A DNA stretch of 64,000 nucleotides, taken from contig NZ_LMHK01000001.1 of NCBI RefSeq assembly GCF_001427875.1, positions 374,871-438,870 of the forward strand. Reading direction: 5' to 3'. A program made the position numbers and the translations under genes. The notes under the pieces are model-generated. The model did no database searches, was not told where the DNA came from, and was given only the letters and a program-made list of their open reading frames with translations. Position 1 is the first letter of the stretch. Every line of letters starts with the position of its first letter. The stretch is from Devosia sp. Root685. GTDB lineage: Bacteria; Pseudomonadota; Alphaproteobacteria; Rhizobiales; Devosiaceae. This document shows positions 53,950 through 62,299 of the stretch, one piece after another.

Positions 53950-55128
53950 CTATTGCTTTTGCTCTTCCGGCGCCACGTCGTAGCCGTAAACCCAGCCCAG
54001 CCGATCGAGATGCGCGCGCGGCCCCTGTAGCCGCATGACAGCGTCCCGCGCGAGTGATAGCGGCCATCCCATATGAAAAATACGGCCATTGCTGGCCGAA
54101 AGTTTTGCGACCCGGGCTACGCGATTTTGCCGGACAGCCGCGTAACGCGCGAAAGCGGCTTCGGGTTCGGCATGTTCGGCCAACAATGGCCCGAGCACCG
54201 CGGCATCCTCGATGCCCATGGCGGCGCCCTGCGCCTGGAACGGCACCATGGCATGCGCCGCGTCCCCGATGAGGCCGATATTGCCTTTGTGCCAAAGAGC
54301 CGTCGTTACCGTATAAAGCGGCCAGGGCGTCCAGCTGTCGCCCGCCGCAGCCAGAATCACACCCAGCGCGCCCCTGCCTTTAAGTTTTGGCGTCCTTGGA
54401 TTGTCGCCGGCCTTGCCCGGCAAAAACAGCGCAAGATTGACCTGTTTCCGATGCGGCAGCGGATAGCAGACGAGGTGATGTCCTCTGCCGAAAAACACCG
54501 ACGCGCGGTCCATGGCAATCTGGCTTGCGACCGAGTCGGCCGGCACCAGCGTCCGCCAGGCCACCCGCCCGCCAAATTGCGCGTCCGGCCCCTCCAGCAC
54601 GCGTCGGCGCGTATGGGAGTGGACACCATCGGCGCCGATGAAGGCATTGGCGCGCGTCGTCCGCGTCTGGCCATTGGCCTCGTCCACCACAACGGTCACG
54701 CCACGGGCGTGCGAAACCACGTCCCAATTGCGAACCCCGAAAATGATGTCGATATTGGCAAAGCGTCGCGACGCCTTGTAGAGCGCATCAGCCAGATCGG
54801 CCCGGTGCATCACGGCATAGGGCGCGCCAAAGCGCTGCTCCATGATCGCGCCGAATTCCATGCTGAAAAACGGCTTTGATTGGCCGTGCCGATAGGTATC
54901 GAGAGCCGCCGGCTCGAGCGCAGTTCGGGCGAGAGAATCGGAAAGCCCGAGCCGGTCGAGAATACGGCGCGCATTGGGACTGATCTGGAGGCCGGCTCCG
55001 GCCTCCTCCATCGTCGCATGGCGTTCGAGCACAACGACCGTCGCCCCGAACTTGGCGAGGGTCAGCGCCAGCGTAAGGCCGGAAATACCTGCCCCGGCAA
55101 TGACATAGTTACGGCCCGTAGCGGGCAT
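53950..55128 (-). CDS. FAD-dependent monooxygenase (salicylate hydroxylase-like)
   Basis: 392 residues. GAGISGLTLALTLAKFGATVVV is the FAD-binding Rossmann motif, and GDAAHAMVPFQAQGAAMGIED the second FAD motif; RADLADALYK is the conserved DG-type segment region. Family members hydroxylate aromatic acids such as salicylate or 3-hydroxybenzoate. No catabolic genes surround it, so the substrate is open. ATG at 55128; a TTG at 55134 would add two residues. Confidence 0.88.
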   Translation of the reverse strand: MPATGRNYVIAGAGISGLTLALTLAKFGATVVVLERHATMEEAGAGLQISPNARRILDRLGLSDSLARTALEPAALDTYRHGQSKPFFSMEFGAIMEQRFGAPYAVMHRADLADALYKASRRFANIDIIFGVRNWDVVSHARGVTVVVDEANGQTRTTRANAFIGADGVHSHTRRRVLEGPDAQFGGRVAWRTLVPADSVASQIAMDRASVFFGRGHHLVCYPLPHRKQVNLALFLPGKAGDNPRTPKLKGRGALGVILAAAGDSWTPWPLYTVTTALWHKGNIGLIGDAAHAMVPFQAQGAAMGIEDAAVLGPLLAEHAEPEAAFARYAAVRQNRVARVAKLSASNGRIFHMGWPLSLARDAVMRLQGPRAHLDRLGWVYGYDVAPEEQKQ

Positions 55129-55136
55129 GGTCAAAC

Positions 55137-55382
55137 TCAGGCAGCGTGCGCCGTAAAGATCGCGGAAGCCGGGTTGGCGTTACCTTCGCCGAGCTCGGGC
55201 TTATAGATGTAAAGCGTCGAGCAATAGGGGCAGACCGCTTCGCTGTCCTTGCCCATGTCGATAAAAATATGCGGATGGTCAAATGGGGGCAGGGCGCCGA
55301 CGCACTGGAACTCCTTGGAGCCAACCTCGATGCTGCGGAGGCCTTCAGTGTTGTGGAAATGGGGCGTCGTGCCGTGTGCCAT
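55137..55382 (-). CDS. Zinc-finger CHCC domain protein (NDUFS6-like)
   Basis: 81 residues. C27, H36/H38, C51 and C54 (EFQCVGALPPFDHPHIF, CPYCST) form the zf-CHCC site found in the complex I subunit NDUFS6 and its bacterial relatives. The tail after CPYCSTLYIY is short and acidic. In this class it is often encoded alone; a role with NADH dehydrogenase is plausible but unproven. It lies 8 bases upstream of the FAD monooxygenase and may share its transcript. Confidence 0.88.
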   Translation of the reverse strand: MAHGTTPHFHNTEGLRSIEVGSKEFQCVGALPPFDHPHIFIDMGKDSEAVCPYCSTLYIYKPELGEGNANPASAIFTAHAA

Positions 55383-55502
55383 GGTCAAACCTGTGGGGTC
55401 GATATTTTGCGCCGGACCATAGCCAAGAGAGGCTGGGAAGGAAAGAGGCGGTCGGCCGCAGGAGCACGAGAAGTGTGTTGGCCCAAAGCTCAGCCCCCTC
55501 CT

Positions 55503-55632
55503 AGTAGCCCTCATGGTGAGGCGGGAGGCGTAGCCGACCCTCGAACCACGGGGGCGTGCCCCAGTGCTGCAACGCCACGCCCCCGTGGTTCGAGGCTTTG
55601 CTTGCGCAAAGCACCTCACCATGAGGGCTACT
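55503..55632. repeat. Dispersed palindromic repeat, site B (paired arms)
   Basis: The left unit (55503-55558) begins AGTAGCCCTCATGGTGAGG, and the right unit (55575-55632) is its inverted copy, ending ATGAGGGCTACT. The right unit matches site A with two mismatches in 55 bases. It occupies most of the 319-base divergent spacer between zf-CHCC and the hydrolase gene, so the promoters of both genes must lie beside it. Outside the repeat I see no other element there. Confidence 0.88.
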
Positions 55633-55701
55633 GCGGGACGGCTCCTGAGCACTGGCCTCATCCGATTGGTCGGGCTAAACACTCCCCAAAAGGAAGCCGC
55701 C

Positions 55702-56472
55702 ATGCCCCAATTTCAATCCAGTGGATATTCCCTCGCTTACGAATCCGCCGGCGAAGGTCCCGCAGTCCTCTGCATCCACGGCTTCGCCTCAAGCGGCAAG
55801 GTCAACTGGATCGACACCGGCTGGGTCGAAACCCTCACCGGGGCCGGGTACCGCGCCATCACTTTCGATCATCGCGGCCATGGCCAATCAGACAAGCCGC
55901 ACGACCCTGAAGCCTATTATCCCGAGCGGATGATGGACGATTCCATCGCGCTTCTCGATCATCTCGGCGAGAAGCGCGTCGCCGTGCTGGGCTATTCCAT
56001 GGGCGCCCGCGTCGCCGCCTTCCTCGCCTTCCACTATCCCGAGCGGGTGGCATCAGCCATTTTCGGCGGCATGGGCATGAACCTGATCAATGGCCTGACC
56101 GACGGCAATGACATCATTGCCGGGCTGCGCGCCCCGCGCCTCGCCGATCTGACCCATCCGACGGCCCGCCAGTTCCGCATCTTTGCCGATCATACCGGCT
56201 CCGATCGCGAGGCGCTGGCTGCCTGTATGGAAACCTCGCGCCAGCCCATGGCCCGGGCTGATGTCAGGCGAATCGAGGTTCCGGCGCTCGTCGCCGTGGG
56301 CGAAGCCGACGAAATGGCTGGCCCCCCGGAGCCGCTGGCCGAATTACTCCCCAAAGGCGAAGCCTTCACCATTCCCAAGCGCGATCACATGCGCGCCACG
56401 GGTGACGCCAAATTCAAGGCCGCGGCCCTCGAATTCCTCAGCAGAACTTTTCCCGTTTCCGCGAAACCGTGA
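55702..56472 (+). CDS. Alpha/beta fold hydrolase
   Basis: 256 residues. LCIHGFASSGKVNW supplies the oxyanion HG, DHRGHGQSDKP is a family hallmark, and GYSMGARVAAFLAF holds the nucleophile Ser. The acid is in VGEADEMAG and the catalytic His is probably in PKRDHMRATG. The substrate is unknown. AGGAAG precedes the ATG. Divergent from the zf-CHCC gene across site B of the repeat. Confidence 0.89.
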   Translation: MPQFQSSGYSLAYESAGEGPAVLCIHGFASSGKVNWIDTGWVETLTGAGYRAITFDHRGHGQSDKPHDPEAYYPERMMDDSIALLDHLGEKRVAVLGYSMGARVAAFLAFHYPERVASAIFGGMGMNLINGLTDGNDIIAGLRAPRLADLTHPTARQFRIFADHTGSDREALAACMETSRQPMARADVRRIEVPALVAVGEADEMAGPPEPLAELLPKGEAFTIPKRDHMRATGDAKFKAAALEFLSRTFPVSAKP

Positions 56473-56553
56473 ACCAAAGTGCTTGCGAGGGCTTTGTGTT
56501 GAACAACCAAATGCCTTATATCGGTAAGTCTCGATAAAGCGGAGTTGGACGCT

Positions 56554-57378
56554 ATGAGCGGCAGTGCCCATAAGTCGGCGCAGATCAAATCGGTCGATCC
56601 CGTGTGGGAAGCCGTGCGCGTCGGTGCCCGCCAGATCATCGATTCCGATCCCGCCCTGGGGCAGATGGCGCTGACCACGGTACTCAATCACGATTCCTTC
56701 GAGGAAGCGCTGGCCCATCGCCTTGCCTCCCGTCTCGACCATGAAGACGTCTCGGCCGACATCATCCGCCAGACCTTCGCTGAAGTCCTCCGCGACAGCC
56801 CTTCCATCGGCGAATCCGCGCGCGTCGACCTCGCCGCGACGCTTGAGCGCGATCCGGCCTGCCATCGGGCCATCGAGCCCTTGCTCTATTTCAAGGGCTA
56901 TCAGGCCATCCAGACCCATCGCTTCGCCCATGCTCTCTTCAAGGCCGGACGTCGCGATTTCGCGCTCTATCTCCAGAGCCGCGCCAGCCAGGTTTTTCAG
57001 GTCGATATCAATCCCGCCGTCGTCATGGGCAAGGGCATCATGCTCGATCATGGCACCGGCCTCGTCATCGGTGAAACCGCCGTCGTGGGCGACAATGTCT
57101 CAATGCTGCAGGGCGTCACCCTCGGCGGCACCGGCAAGGCCGATCAGGATCGCCACCCCAAGATCGGCAATGGCGTCCTTATCGGCGCGGGCGCCAAGGT
57201 TCTGGGCAATATCCGCGTCGGCGATTGCTCGCGCATCGGCGCCGGCTCGGTTGTCCTCAAGGAAGTGCCGCCACGCACCACCGTCGCCGGCGTGCCGGCC
57301 AAGGTGATCGGAGAAGCCGGCTGTGCCCAGCCCGCGCTCGTCATGGACCAGATGGTGCTGGTGCACGACAACGGCTGA
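56554..57378 (+). CDS. cysE: Serine O-acetyltransferase
   Basis: 274 residues. An N-terminal helical region leads to the left-handed beta helix with the hexapeptide repeats and the active-site His in IMLDHGTGLVIGETAVVGDN; VLIGAGAKVLGNIRVGDCSR and GAGSVVLKEVP follow. It acetylates serine as the first step of cysteine synthesis. GGAG lies 9 bases upstream of the ATG. A CysK-type partner is not in the window. The gene is followed by DUF3126, a frequent neighbour. Confidence 0.95.
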   Translation: MSGSAHKSAQIKSVDPVWEAVRVGARQIIDSDPALGQMALTTVLNHDSFEEALAHRLASRLDHEDVSADIIRQTFAEVLRDSPSIGESARVDLAATLERDPACHRAIEPLLYFKGYQAIQTHRFAHALFKAGRRDFALYLQSRASQVFQVDINPAVVMGKGIMLDHGTGLVIGETAVVGDNVSMLQGVTLGGTGKADQDRHPKIGNGVLIGAGAKVLGNIRVGDCSRIGAGSVVLKEVPPRTTVAGVPAKVIGEAGCAQPALVMDQMVLVHDNG

Positions 57379-57492
57379 CCGGCGGGGCAAGTCTCTGAGG
57401 CAGGTTGTCACCGCTAAAATGACAGTGCCGGGGGTTGCCAGCAGCCCGTGACGGACTAGATTGCGCGCCAACCCAACAGCAGGACGATTGCC

Positions 57493-57711
57493 GTGAACCA
57501 TCCCGAGATCATCAAGCTGCAGAAATTCCTGCAACGCATGTTCAACAACAAGAACATCGATGTCCGCCCGCGCGCCAAGCTCAACGACTCTGTCGAAGTG
57601 TTCGTCGGCGACGAGTCGATCGGCCTGATCCACGTCGATGACGAAGACGGCGACAAGTCCTACATGTTCTCGATGTCGATCCTCGATATCGATCTGGACG
57701 ATATCGACTGA
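57493..57711 (+). CDS. DUF3126 family protein
   Basis: 72 residues starting at a GTG at 57493 with AGGA 8-9 bases upstream. IIKLQKFLQRMFNNKNIDVR and VFVGDESIGLIHVDDEDGD match DUF3126, a small acidic alphaproteobacterial family of unknown role. The tail (DIDLDDID) is very acidic. It regularly follows cysE, so a link to sulfur assimilation is possible; the 114-base gap suggests it may have its own promoter. Confidence 0.9.
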   Translation: MNHPEIIKLQKFLQRMFNNKNIDVRPRAKLNDSVEVFVGDESIGLIHVDDEDGDKSYMFSMSILDIDLDDID

Positions 57712-57731
57712 CGGCGCCTAGGGCATTTCCC

Positions 57732-57783
57732 AGTAGCCCTCATGGTGAGGTGCGCAGCGTAGCCTCGAACCACGAGGGCGTGG
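57732..57783. repeat. Dispersed palindromic repeat, site C (single unit)
   Basis: Starts AGTAGCCCTCATGGTGAGG and ends CACGAGGGCGTGG, as at site B in the same orientation, but the inner hairpin is shortened. It lies in the convergent spacer after DUF3126. Being a single unit, it may be a solo remnant of the paired element. Confidence 0.8.
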
Positions 57784-57813
57784 CTGGATGTTTCAGCGTC
57801 CCGCCCACTAACT

Positions 57814-57850
57814 CGATTGTCACCCCGGCCTAAAGCCGGGATGACAATCG
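57814..57850. repeat. Hairpin repeat of the GTCACCCCGGC type
   Basis: CGATTGTCA-C-CCCGGC pairs with GCCGGG-A-TGACAATCG (one C/A mismatch) around a CTAAA loop, giving 15 base pairs. It is next to repeat C. The core is of the CCCGGC/GCCGGG kind seen in many alphaproteobacterial intergenic repeats. No T-tract follows on either strand. Confidence 0.7.
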
Positions 57851-57891
57851 AAATTTCAGCAGGAGCCGTCATATCCAGGCGGCGAAGCGCC

Positions 57892-58539
57892 TTAATTAGC
57901 GCCGATCCTCTCCAGCCATTTCCCCATTTCCGCGTCGAAATCGCGCCAGGCCGGCAGCAGCGTCTCGTCAAAACTGTAGATGGCCGCCAGGCCGCTCGCC
58001 AGATGCACCGTGCGGACGCATTTGTCCGGCGCTTCGGCCTCGATGGCGTCTATGCACTTGGCGACAAAGGGTTTTGGCGCCAGCGCGTCATACCAGATCG
58101 TTTCCCCAGCATATCCATTGCCCTCGAGCTTCTGCCCGATAAGCCCCGGCACGCCCGTTTCCGTGCCCTTGGCGAATTGGTGCACATAAACACTGTCGAG
58201 CAGTTCGCTGCTGGACTTGGCTCGCGAGCGCGGCAGCAGCGTCACATCGACCTTGCCAAGCGGAAATTCCACCGAAAGATCGATCTGGCTGACGAAGCCG
58301 CTTTGCATCTGTTCGCCGAAGCGAAACCAATTCTTTGGAATCGTCAGTTCGCGCCCGCCAACCGTCTGCGCTAGCGCCTCGCCGTCATTGAGCGAAGGCG
58401 CCTTGCGGCCGTCCGAGCGGCCCGCTTCATCCACAAGATAGGCGATGCCCAGCGCTGCCAGCATCACCACCAGCGCAATGCCCGCAAGGTTCTGCATCAG
58501 TGCGGGGGAGCGGGGGGCGGAGCGCGGCAAAGCAGTCAT
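57892..58539 (-). CDS. Membrane-anchored protein of unknown function
   Basis: 215 residues. A short cytoplasmic start, one helix (NLAGIALVVMLAALGIAYLV) and a periplasmic domain of about 170 residues with two cysteines (CIDAIEAEAPDKC) likely forming a disulfide. I recognise no family. It lies across a repeat-filled spacer from DUF3126 and is divergent from the small membrane gene at 58647. Confidence 0.72.
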   Translation of the reverse strand: MTALPRSAPRSPALMQNLAGIALVVMLAALGIAYLVDEAGRSDGRKAPSLNDGEALAQTVGGRELTIPKNWFRFGEQMQSGFVSQIDLSVEFPLGKVDVTLLPRSRAKSSSELLDSVYVHQFAKGTETGVPGLIGQKLEGNGYAGETIWYDALAPKPFVAKCIDAIEAEAPDKCVRTVHLASGLAAIYSFDETLLPAWRDFDAEMGKWLERIGAN

Positions 58540-58646
58540 GGCCAGCGTTAACCAGTTTTCTGAAGCGGAGGTGACACATCACTTCAGCCGCAATATGGTT
58601 ACCAAAGAATTAACATTGCCGAGGGTCGGCGGCAGAGGAGGCAGGG

Positions 58647-58967
58647 ATGACGCGCGAACTTTTGCTTGCGGCGTTCATCATGGGCGTGGGGCTGTGCATT
58701 GCCGGCGCCGGGACGCATCTTTATCAGGCGCTGTCCCGCCAGCAGGCCATGCTCCGCATGGATGGACGAAGCCTCGCTGGCGCTGCGGGGCATCTGGTCA
58801 TGAGTATGATCTGTGGGCCCTACATCATGCTGCACATGGGCTGGCAGCGTGAAGACAGCAGCACGCTGTCGATGACGTCGGCACTGATCGGCGCGCTGGT
58901 CGGGTTTAGCTGGGCCTTCGTCACCGGCCTCTTTTTCATGAGCCTCTACGTCGTCGCCATCCGCTGA
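58647..58967 (+). CDS. Small membrane protein, DUF6949-like
   Basis: 106 residues with about three helices: LLLAAFIMGVGLCIAGAG, AGAAGHLVMSMICGPYIML and ALIGALVGFSWAFVTGLFFM. The plan resembles DUF6949 membrane proteins of rhizobia, by recall only. GAGGAGGCAGGG precedes the ATG. The function is unknown. Confidence 0.66.
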   Translation: MTRELLLAAFIMGVGLCIAGAGTHLYQALSRQQAMLRMDGRSLAGAAGHLVMSMICGPYIMLHMGWQREDSSTLSMTSALIGALVGFSWAFVTGLFFMSLYVVAIR

Positions 58968-58990
58968 CGCGCAGGCGCTTCTGAATACAA

Positions 58991-59025
58991 CAAGGCCGGC
59001 CTCGCTGTAGCGAGAGCCGGCCTTG
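58991..59025. terminator. Bidirectional terminator hairpin
   Basis: CAAGGCCGGC-CTCGCT pairs with AGCGAG-A-GCCGGCCTTG: 16 pairs with one bulged A and a 2-base gap in the loop. It lies between the converging small membrane and BTLCP genes. The T-tracts are weak on both strands, so termination is inferred from position. Confidence 0.65.
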
Positions 59026-59072
59026 TTCATCAGGTCCCTATCAGGGTTTAGTCGGGGCAGGACCCGGAAAGC

Positions 59073-59699
59073 TTAATTGTTGGCCGCCACGATGGTCATG
59101 CGATCATCGAGCATATCGACCCACTGGCCGGCATGGGCCTGGGACTGGCGCTTGAGGTATTGATAGGGCGTCTCGTTCCAGACGCGCACCGCGCTTTCCT
59201 GGTTGTCGAGCACCAGATCGCCGCGATCGGTCCGCACCATCAGCACGGCATGGCCGCTGCCATCGCTCTGGCGCACCACGGCAATAAGCAGCGTGCTGGG
59301 GGACCAGCCGGCCTCGATCAGGGCCTGGCGCTTGGCGAGCACGAAATCCTCACAGTCGCCATAGCCGCTCGTGGGGTAGGTCCAGAACTCTTCGACCTGA
59401 TAGAGTTCCTGATCCGTCACCGGAATAATGGTCTGGTTGAAATGCGCGTTGATGGAAACGAGCTGCTGCCAGTTGCTGTCCGTCAAGGTCACGGCCGCTT
59501 CGACCGTGCCATTGGCCTGGCATTCGCCGGGCCGCGACCGGCAGAAATCGAGATGCCCCACCGGAATGGACGTATTGGTGCTGGCAACCTGCACATAGGC
59601 TGCATTGGTAAAGTCGATAGCCGCACTGGGTTGAGCCCAGATTGCGAGCGTCGCTGCAGCCAGGCCGGCCACCATCAGACGCTTATTTCGGATTGCCAT
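59073..59699 (-). CDS. BTLCP-family transglutaminase-like cysteine peptidase
   Basis: 208 residues. A signal peptide (to about residue 27, PSAA) and a papain-like triad C116 (GDCEDFVLAK), H150 (GSGHAVL) and D165 (LVLDNQ). LapG of Pseudomonas is a relative that cuts surface adhesins in the periplasm in response to c-di-GMP; many rhizobial copies have no LapD partner. No adhesin gene is nearby. A conserved cysteine pair (C53/C60) lies before the domain. Confidence 0.89.
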   Translation of the reverse strand: MAIRNKRLMVAGLAAATLAIWAQPSAAIDFTNAAYVQVASTNTSIPVGHLDFCRSRPGECQANGTVEAAVTLTDSNWQQLVSINAHFNQTIIPVTDQELYQVEEFWTYPTSGYGDCEDFVLAKRQALIEAGWSPSTLLIAVVRQSDGSGHAVLMVRTDRGDLVLDNQESAVRVWNETPYQYLKRQSQAHAGQWVDMLDDRMTIVAANN

Positions 59700-59837
59700 A
59701 ACGCGATCTCCCTGATGGAGACCACGCTAAAGGCGGCCGATTGCCCCGGTCCGAAAACTACCGGGCAGTTTTTATGCGTGTTTTAGCCGGTGGAGTAAGG
59801 GTGCGTTTACGCTAACCGCGCGGGTGGCCCATCAGGC

Positions 59838-60473
59838 TCAGTTCATGACCCGCAGGTTCTGCTGCACGACATTGAGCATTTCCTGCGCCGCCGCGAACTC
59901 CACGGCCACCCCATTCTGGAAGTGCCGCACGACGCGGGCGCGCATGCGGCCAAGCGTGATCGGGGTTCCCATGGCGGGGCGCACATCGAGTTCGATGGCC
60001 GCGCCCGAGAGCGAAATGTCGATGATCTTGCAATTGTAGCGCCGGCCATCGTCCAAAACGACCGTCGAGTGCCTGAGATCGGGCACGACGCGTTCGTGCC
60101 GGCGATCTTCGGGCAGGTTGAGCACGTCCTTGTTGGCAAGCCAGGTGAGCTGCGCCGCCATCTTGTCGCGTTTGCGCGCCGTCGCAGCGATATCCATCAG
60201 GAAGCCACCATCCACCTGCTTGAGGATAGTGCCTTCGATACGGCCCATATGATCGAGATAGGCAATGATGCGCTCGCCCTCGATGCCCGGCACCGGCGCA
60301 ATCACCACGGCATCGCCGGGCGACATTTCGAGAACCTGACAGGGAAATTCGCGCCGATCGGCCAGCATGTAGCGGCCAAGGATGGAAACCTTGACGCGCT
60401 GAAACCGCCCTTCCTGTGCCCGAGGCTGGGAAGGGGAGGGAATGCGTGCTGAATCGAGATCGTCACTGAGCAT
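59838..60473 (-). CDS. PilZ domain protein (tandem)
   Basis: 211 residues. The C-terminal PilZ domain has the c-di-GMP signature: RRHERVV (RxxxR) and DISLSGAAIELD (D/NxSxxG). The N-terminal half repeats the fold more loosely (FQRVKVSILGRYMLADRREF ... EMSPGDAVVI) and lacks the RxxxR and DxSxxG residues, so probably only the second domain binds the ligand. It may act in motility or polysaccharide control. Start at 60473 is chosen over one 34 codons upstream. Confidence 0.85.
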   Translation of the reverse strand: MLSDDLDSARIPSPSQPRAQEGRFQRVKVSILGRYMLADRREFPCQVLEMSPGDAVVIAPVPGIEGERIIAYLDHMGRIEGTILKQVDGGFLMDIAATARKRDKMAAQLTWLANKDVLNLPEDRRHERVVPDLRHSTVVLDDGRRYNCKIIDISLSGAAIELDVRPAMGTPITLGRMRARVVRHFQNGVAVEFAAAQEMLNVVQQNLRVMN

Positions 60474-60578
60474 GCGTTCACCGGTCCCCGCCCGCACATA
60501 ATTGTGCAAGCATCGTAACGATTCTCGGTTAACGCTTGGTTGGTGCGGAAGCGACCGGGCCGGCCGATCGCGCAAGAT

Positions 60579-61232
60579 TTAGTTCCGGCCGCCGTCGATT
60601 ACGGCGAGGTGGGCATAGCGTCGGGCGCTGCGGCCATAAATGGTCGTCTGCATCGCCATGCTGGAGGCTGCCGGGGCAAAGCCGATGTCGTTCACAACGC
60701 TGGCCGCGACTTCCGGCATCGAGTCTTCGCGCGGCATTTCATCCGGCCAGATCAGACGAAGGCCGGTGATCCGCTGCTCGGCAATCGGCTGCACGCCAAG
60801 CCAATAGGGCTCTTCCGTTGCCGTCATGCCGCCAAGAATGCGCGTGTGGCTCGAGCCGTTGTGACGCAGCGGCATCAGGATCATCTCGAAGGATGTCTTG
60901 GTGTGGAGCGCGGTCGAGCCCTGGAAAGTTACGAGCGCCACGGCATGATCTTCCGTCACGGCGCGGATCAGCGTTTCCATTGCGTCCTGGTCACGGTCGT
61001 GCCAGAGCGCGGAGAAGGAGCGGCCCTTGAGTTCACGGCAATAGCTGGTGCAAAGCTGCGAACCGGCCAGGCGGAAGGAGAATTTATCCTCGTCATTGAG
61101 TTCGAGGATGAACGTATTGGCCAGAGCCTCGCGGATGCGGGTCGGATCGATGTCCTTGCGGTCGGGCGCGCTGCGGGCACCACGAATCGTGTTCCAATAG
61201 GTATAGAGCGTATTGGTGCTCGGCATCTGCAT
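60579..61232 (-). CDS. PAS_5-domain protein
   Basis: 217 residues. YWNTIRGARSAPDRKDIDPT and the IREALANTFILELNDEDKFSFRLAGSQLCT segment match the PAS_5 family, seen in alphaproteobacteria and often paired with PilZ proteins. Here the PilZ gene follows directly (105-base gap, same strand). No output domain is attached, so it may regulate through partner binding. The start may also be the ATG at 61226. Confidence 0.84.
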   Translation of the reverse strand: MQMPSTNTLYTYWNTIRGARSAPDRKDIDPTRIREALANTFILELNDEDKFSFRLAGSQLCTSYCRELKGRSFSALWHDRDQDAMETLIRAVTEDHAVALVTFQGSTALHTKTSFEMILMPLRHNGSSHTRILGGMTATEEPYWLGVQPIAEQRITGLRLIWPDEMPREDSMPEVAASVVNDIGFAPAASSMAMQTTIYGRSARRYAHLAVIDGGRN

Positions 61233-61413
61233 GGTAGGACCCGCTTGTTTAGAAGCGGCATCCGATCTCCGTGAGAGAGTCTCGCCGCACCGACGACAAT
61301 GACAAATCGGCAGGGCGATTGCCCGCTTAAACATTAATTAAGGTTAACGCGGCTGTCCCAATGTGGAAAAGCTTTGCGGAAGCCAGGGAATGCAGGGTTT
61401 TAGGGAGAAAACG

Positions 61414-62154
61414 ATGAGTGAACCCGAGCAGAACCCCGGTTCCCAAGGCCGCCCGCCGCGCGAGCCGATCTTCCTCCTGCCCACGGCAGTGACGGTTCTT
61501 GTCGGTATTCTCGTTGCGATTCACCTTGCAGCAACCATGGTGCTTAACGAGGCGGGGCAGACTCAGCTCTACTTCTGGTTCGCCTTCCAGCCCCTGCGTA
61601 TCGTTCTGGCACCGCAGGATATCTCGGTCGCGATTCCCTTGCTCTGGACGCCATTCTCCCATGCCTTCCTCCATGGCGGCTGGGATCATCTGTTCGTCAA
61701 CGTAGCCTGGCTCGTCATCTTCGCCAGTCCCGTCGTGCGCCGTTATGGGGCAGGGCCCATGCTCGCCATCTTTCTCGTTTCGGCCGCCGCCGGCGCCGCG
61801 TTCTTCGCCGCCACCTCGCTCTATTCTGGCGCTTATCTCATCGGCGCCTCCGGCGGCATCGCGGGGCTAACGGGCGCCGCCGTCCGGTTCATCTTCCAGC
61901 CGGTGCTCTATGCGCAGCACCCCGAAACCGGCCAGCGCGTCGTTCTCGGCCGGCGCCTCGCCACCCTGCGCGAAGTCTTCGTCAATCCGCGCTCGCGATT
62001 CTTCACCCTGATCTGGCTGATCCTCAACGCCGCCGTCCCCCTCGCGCCGCTCCTCATGGGCGCCAGCCTCGGCATTGCCTGGCAAGCGCATCTGGGCGGC
62101 TTCTTCGCCGGCCTGCTGATGGTCGGGCTTTTTGAGCGCAAGCATCATCAATAG
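61414..62154 (+). CDS. Rhomboid family intramembrane serine protease
   Basis: 246 residues with six helices. The nucleophile Ser146 is in GASGGIAG and the base His226 in AHLGGFFAG; HLFVNV (H92, N96) provides the oxyanion site. All catalytic residues are present, so it is probably active. It cuts membrane proteins within the lipid bilayer; the substrate is unknown. GGGAGAAAACG precedes the ATG. Divergent from the PAS_5 gene. Confidence 0.92.
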   Translation: MSEPEQNPGSQGRPPREPIFLLPTAVTVLVGILVAIHLAATMVLNEAGQTQLYFWFAFQPLRIVLAPQDISVAIPLLWTPFSHAFLHGGWDHLFVNVAWLVIFASPVVRRYGAGPMLAIFLVSAAAGAAFFAATSLYSGAYLIGASGGIAGLTGAAVRFIFQPVLYAQHPETGQRVVLGRRLATLREVFVNPRSRFFTLIWLILNAAVPLAPLLMGASLGIAWQAHLGGFFAGLLMVGLFERKHHQ

Positions 62155-62299
62155 GTCTCGCATGTGACGAACTGCGGCCCTCCGGGGCGCCATTCGTCAC
62201 ACCACTTGCATTTGCCTGCCCGAAAATAGGCCTATATGCCTTGTCTATGAGACTGTTGGGCGGCACGGTGCAAACGCCGCCAGCAACCGGGAGAAAAAC

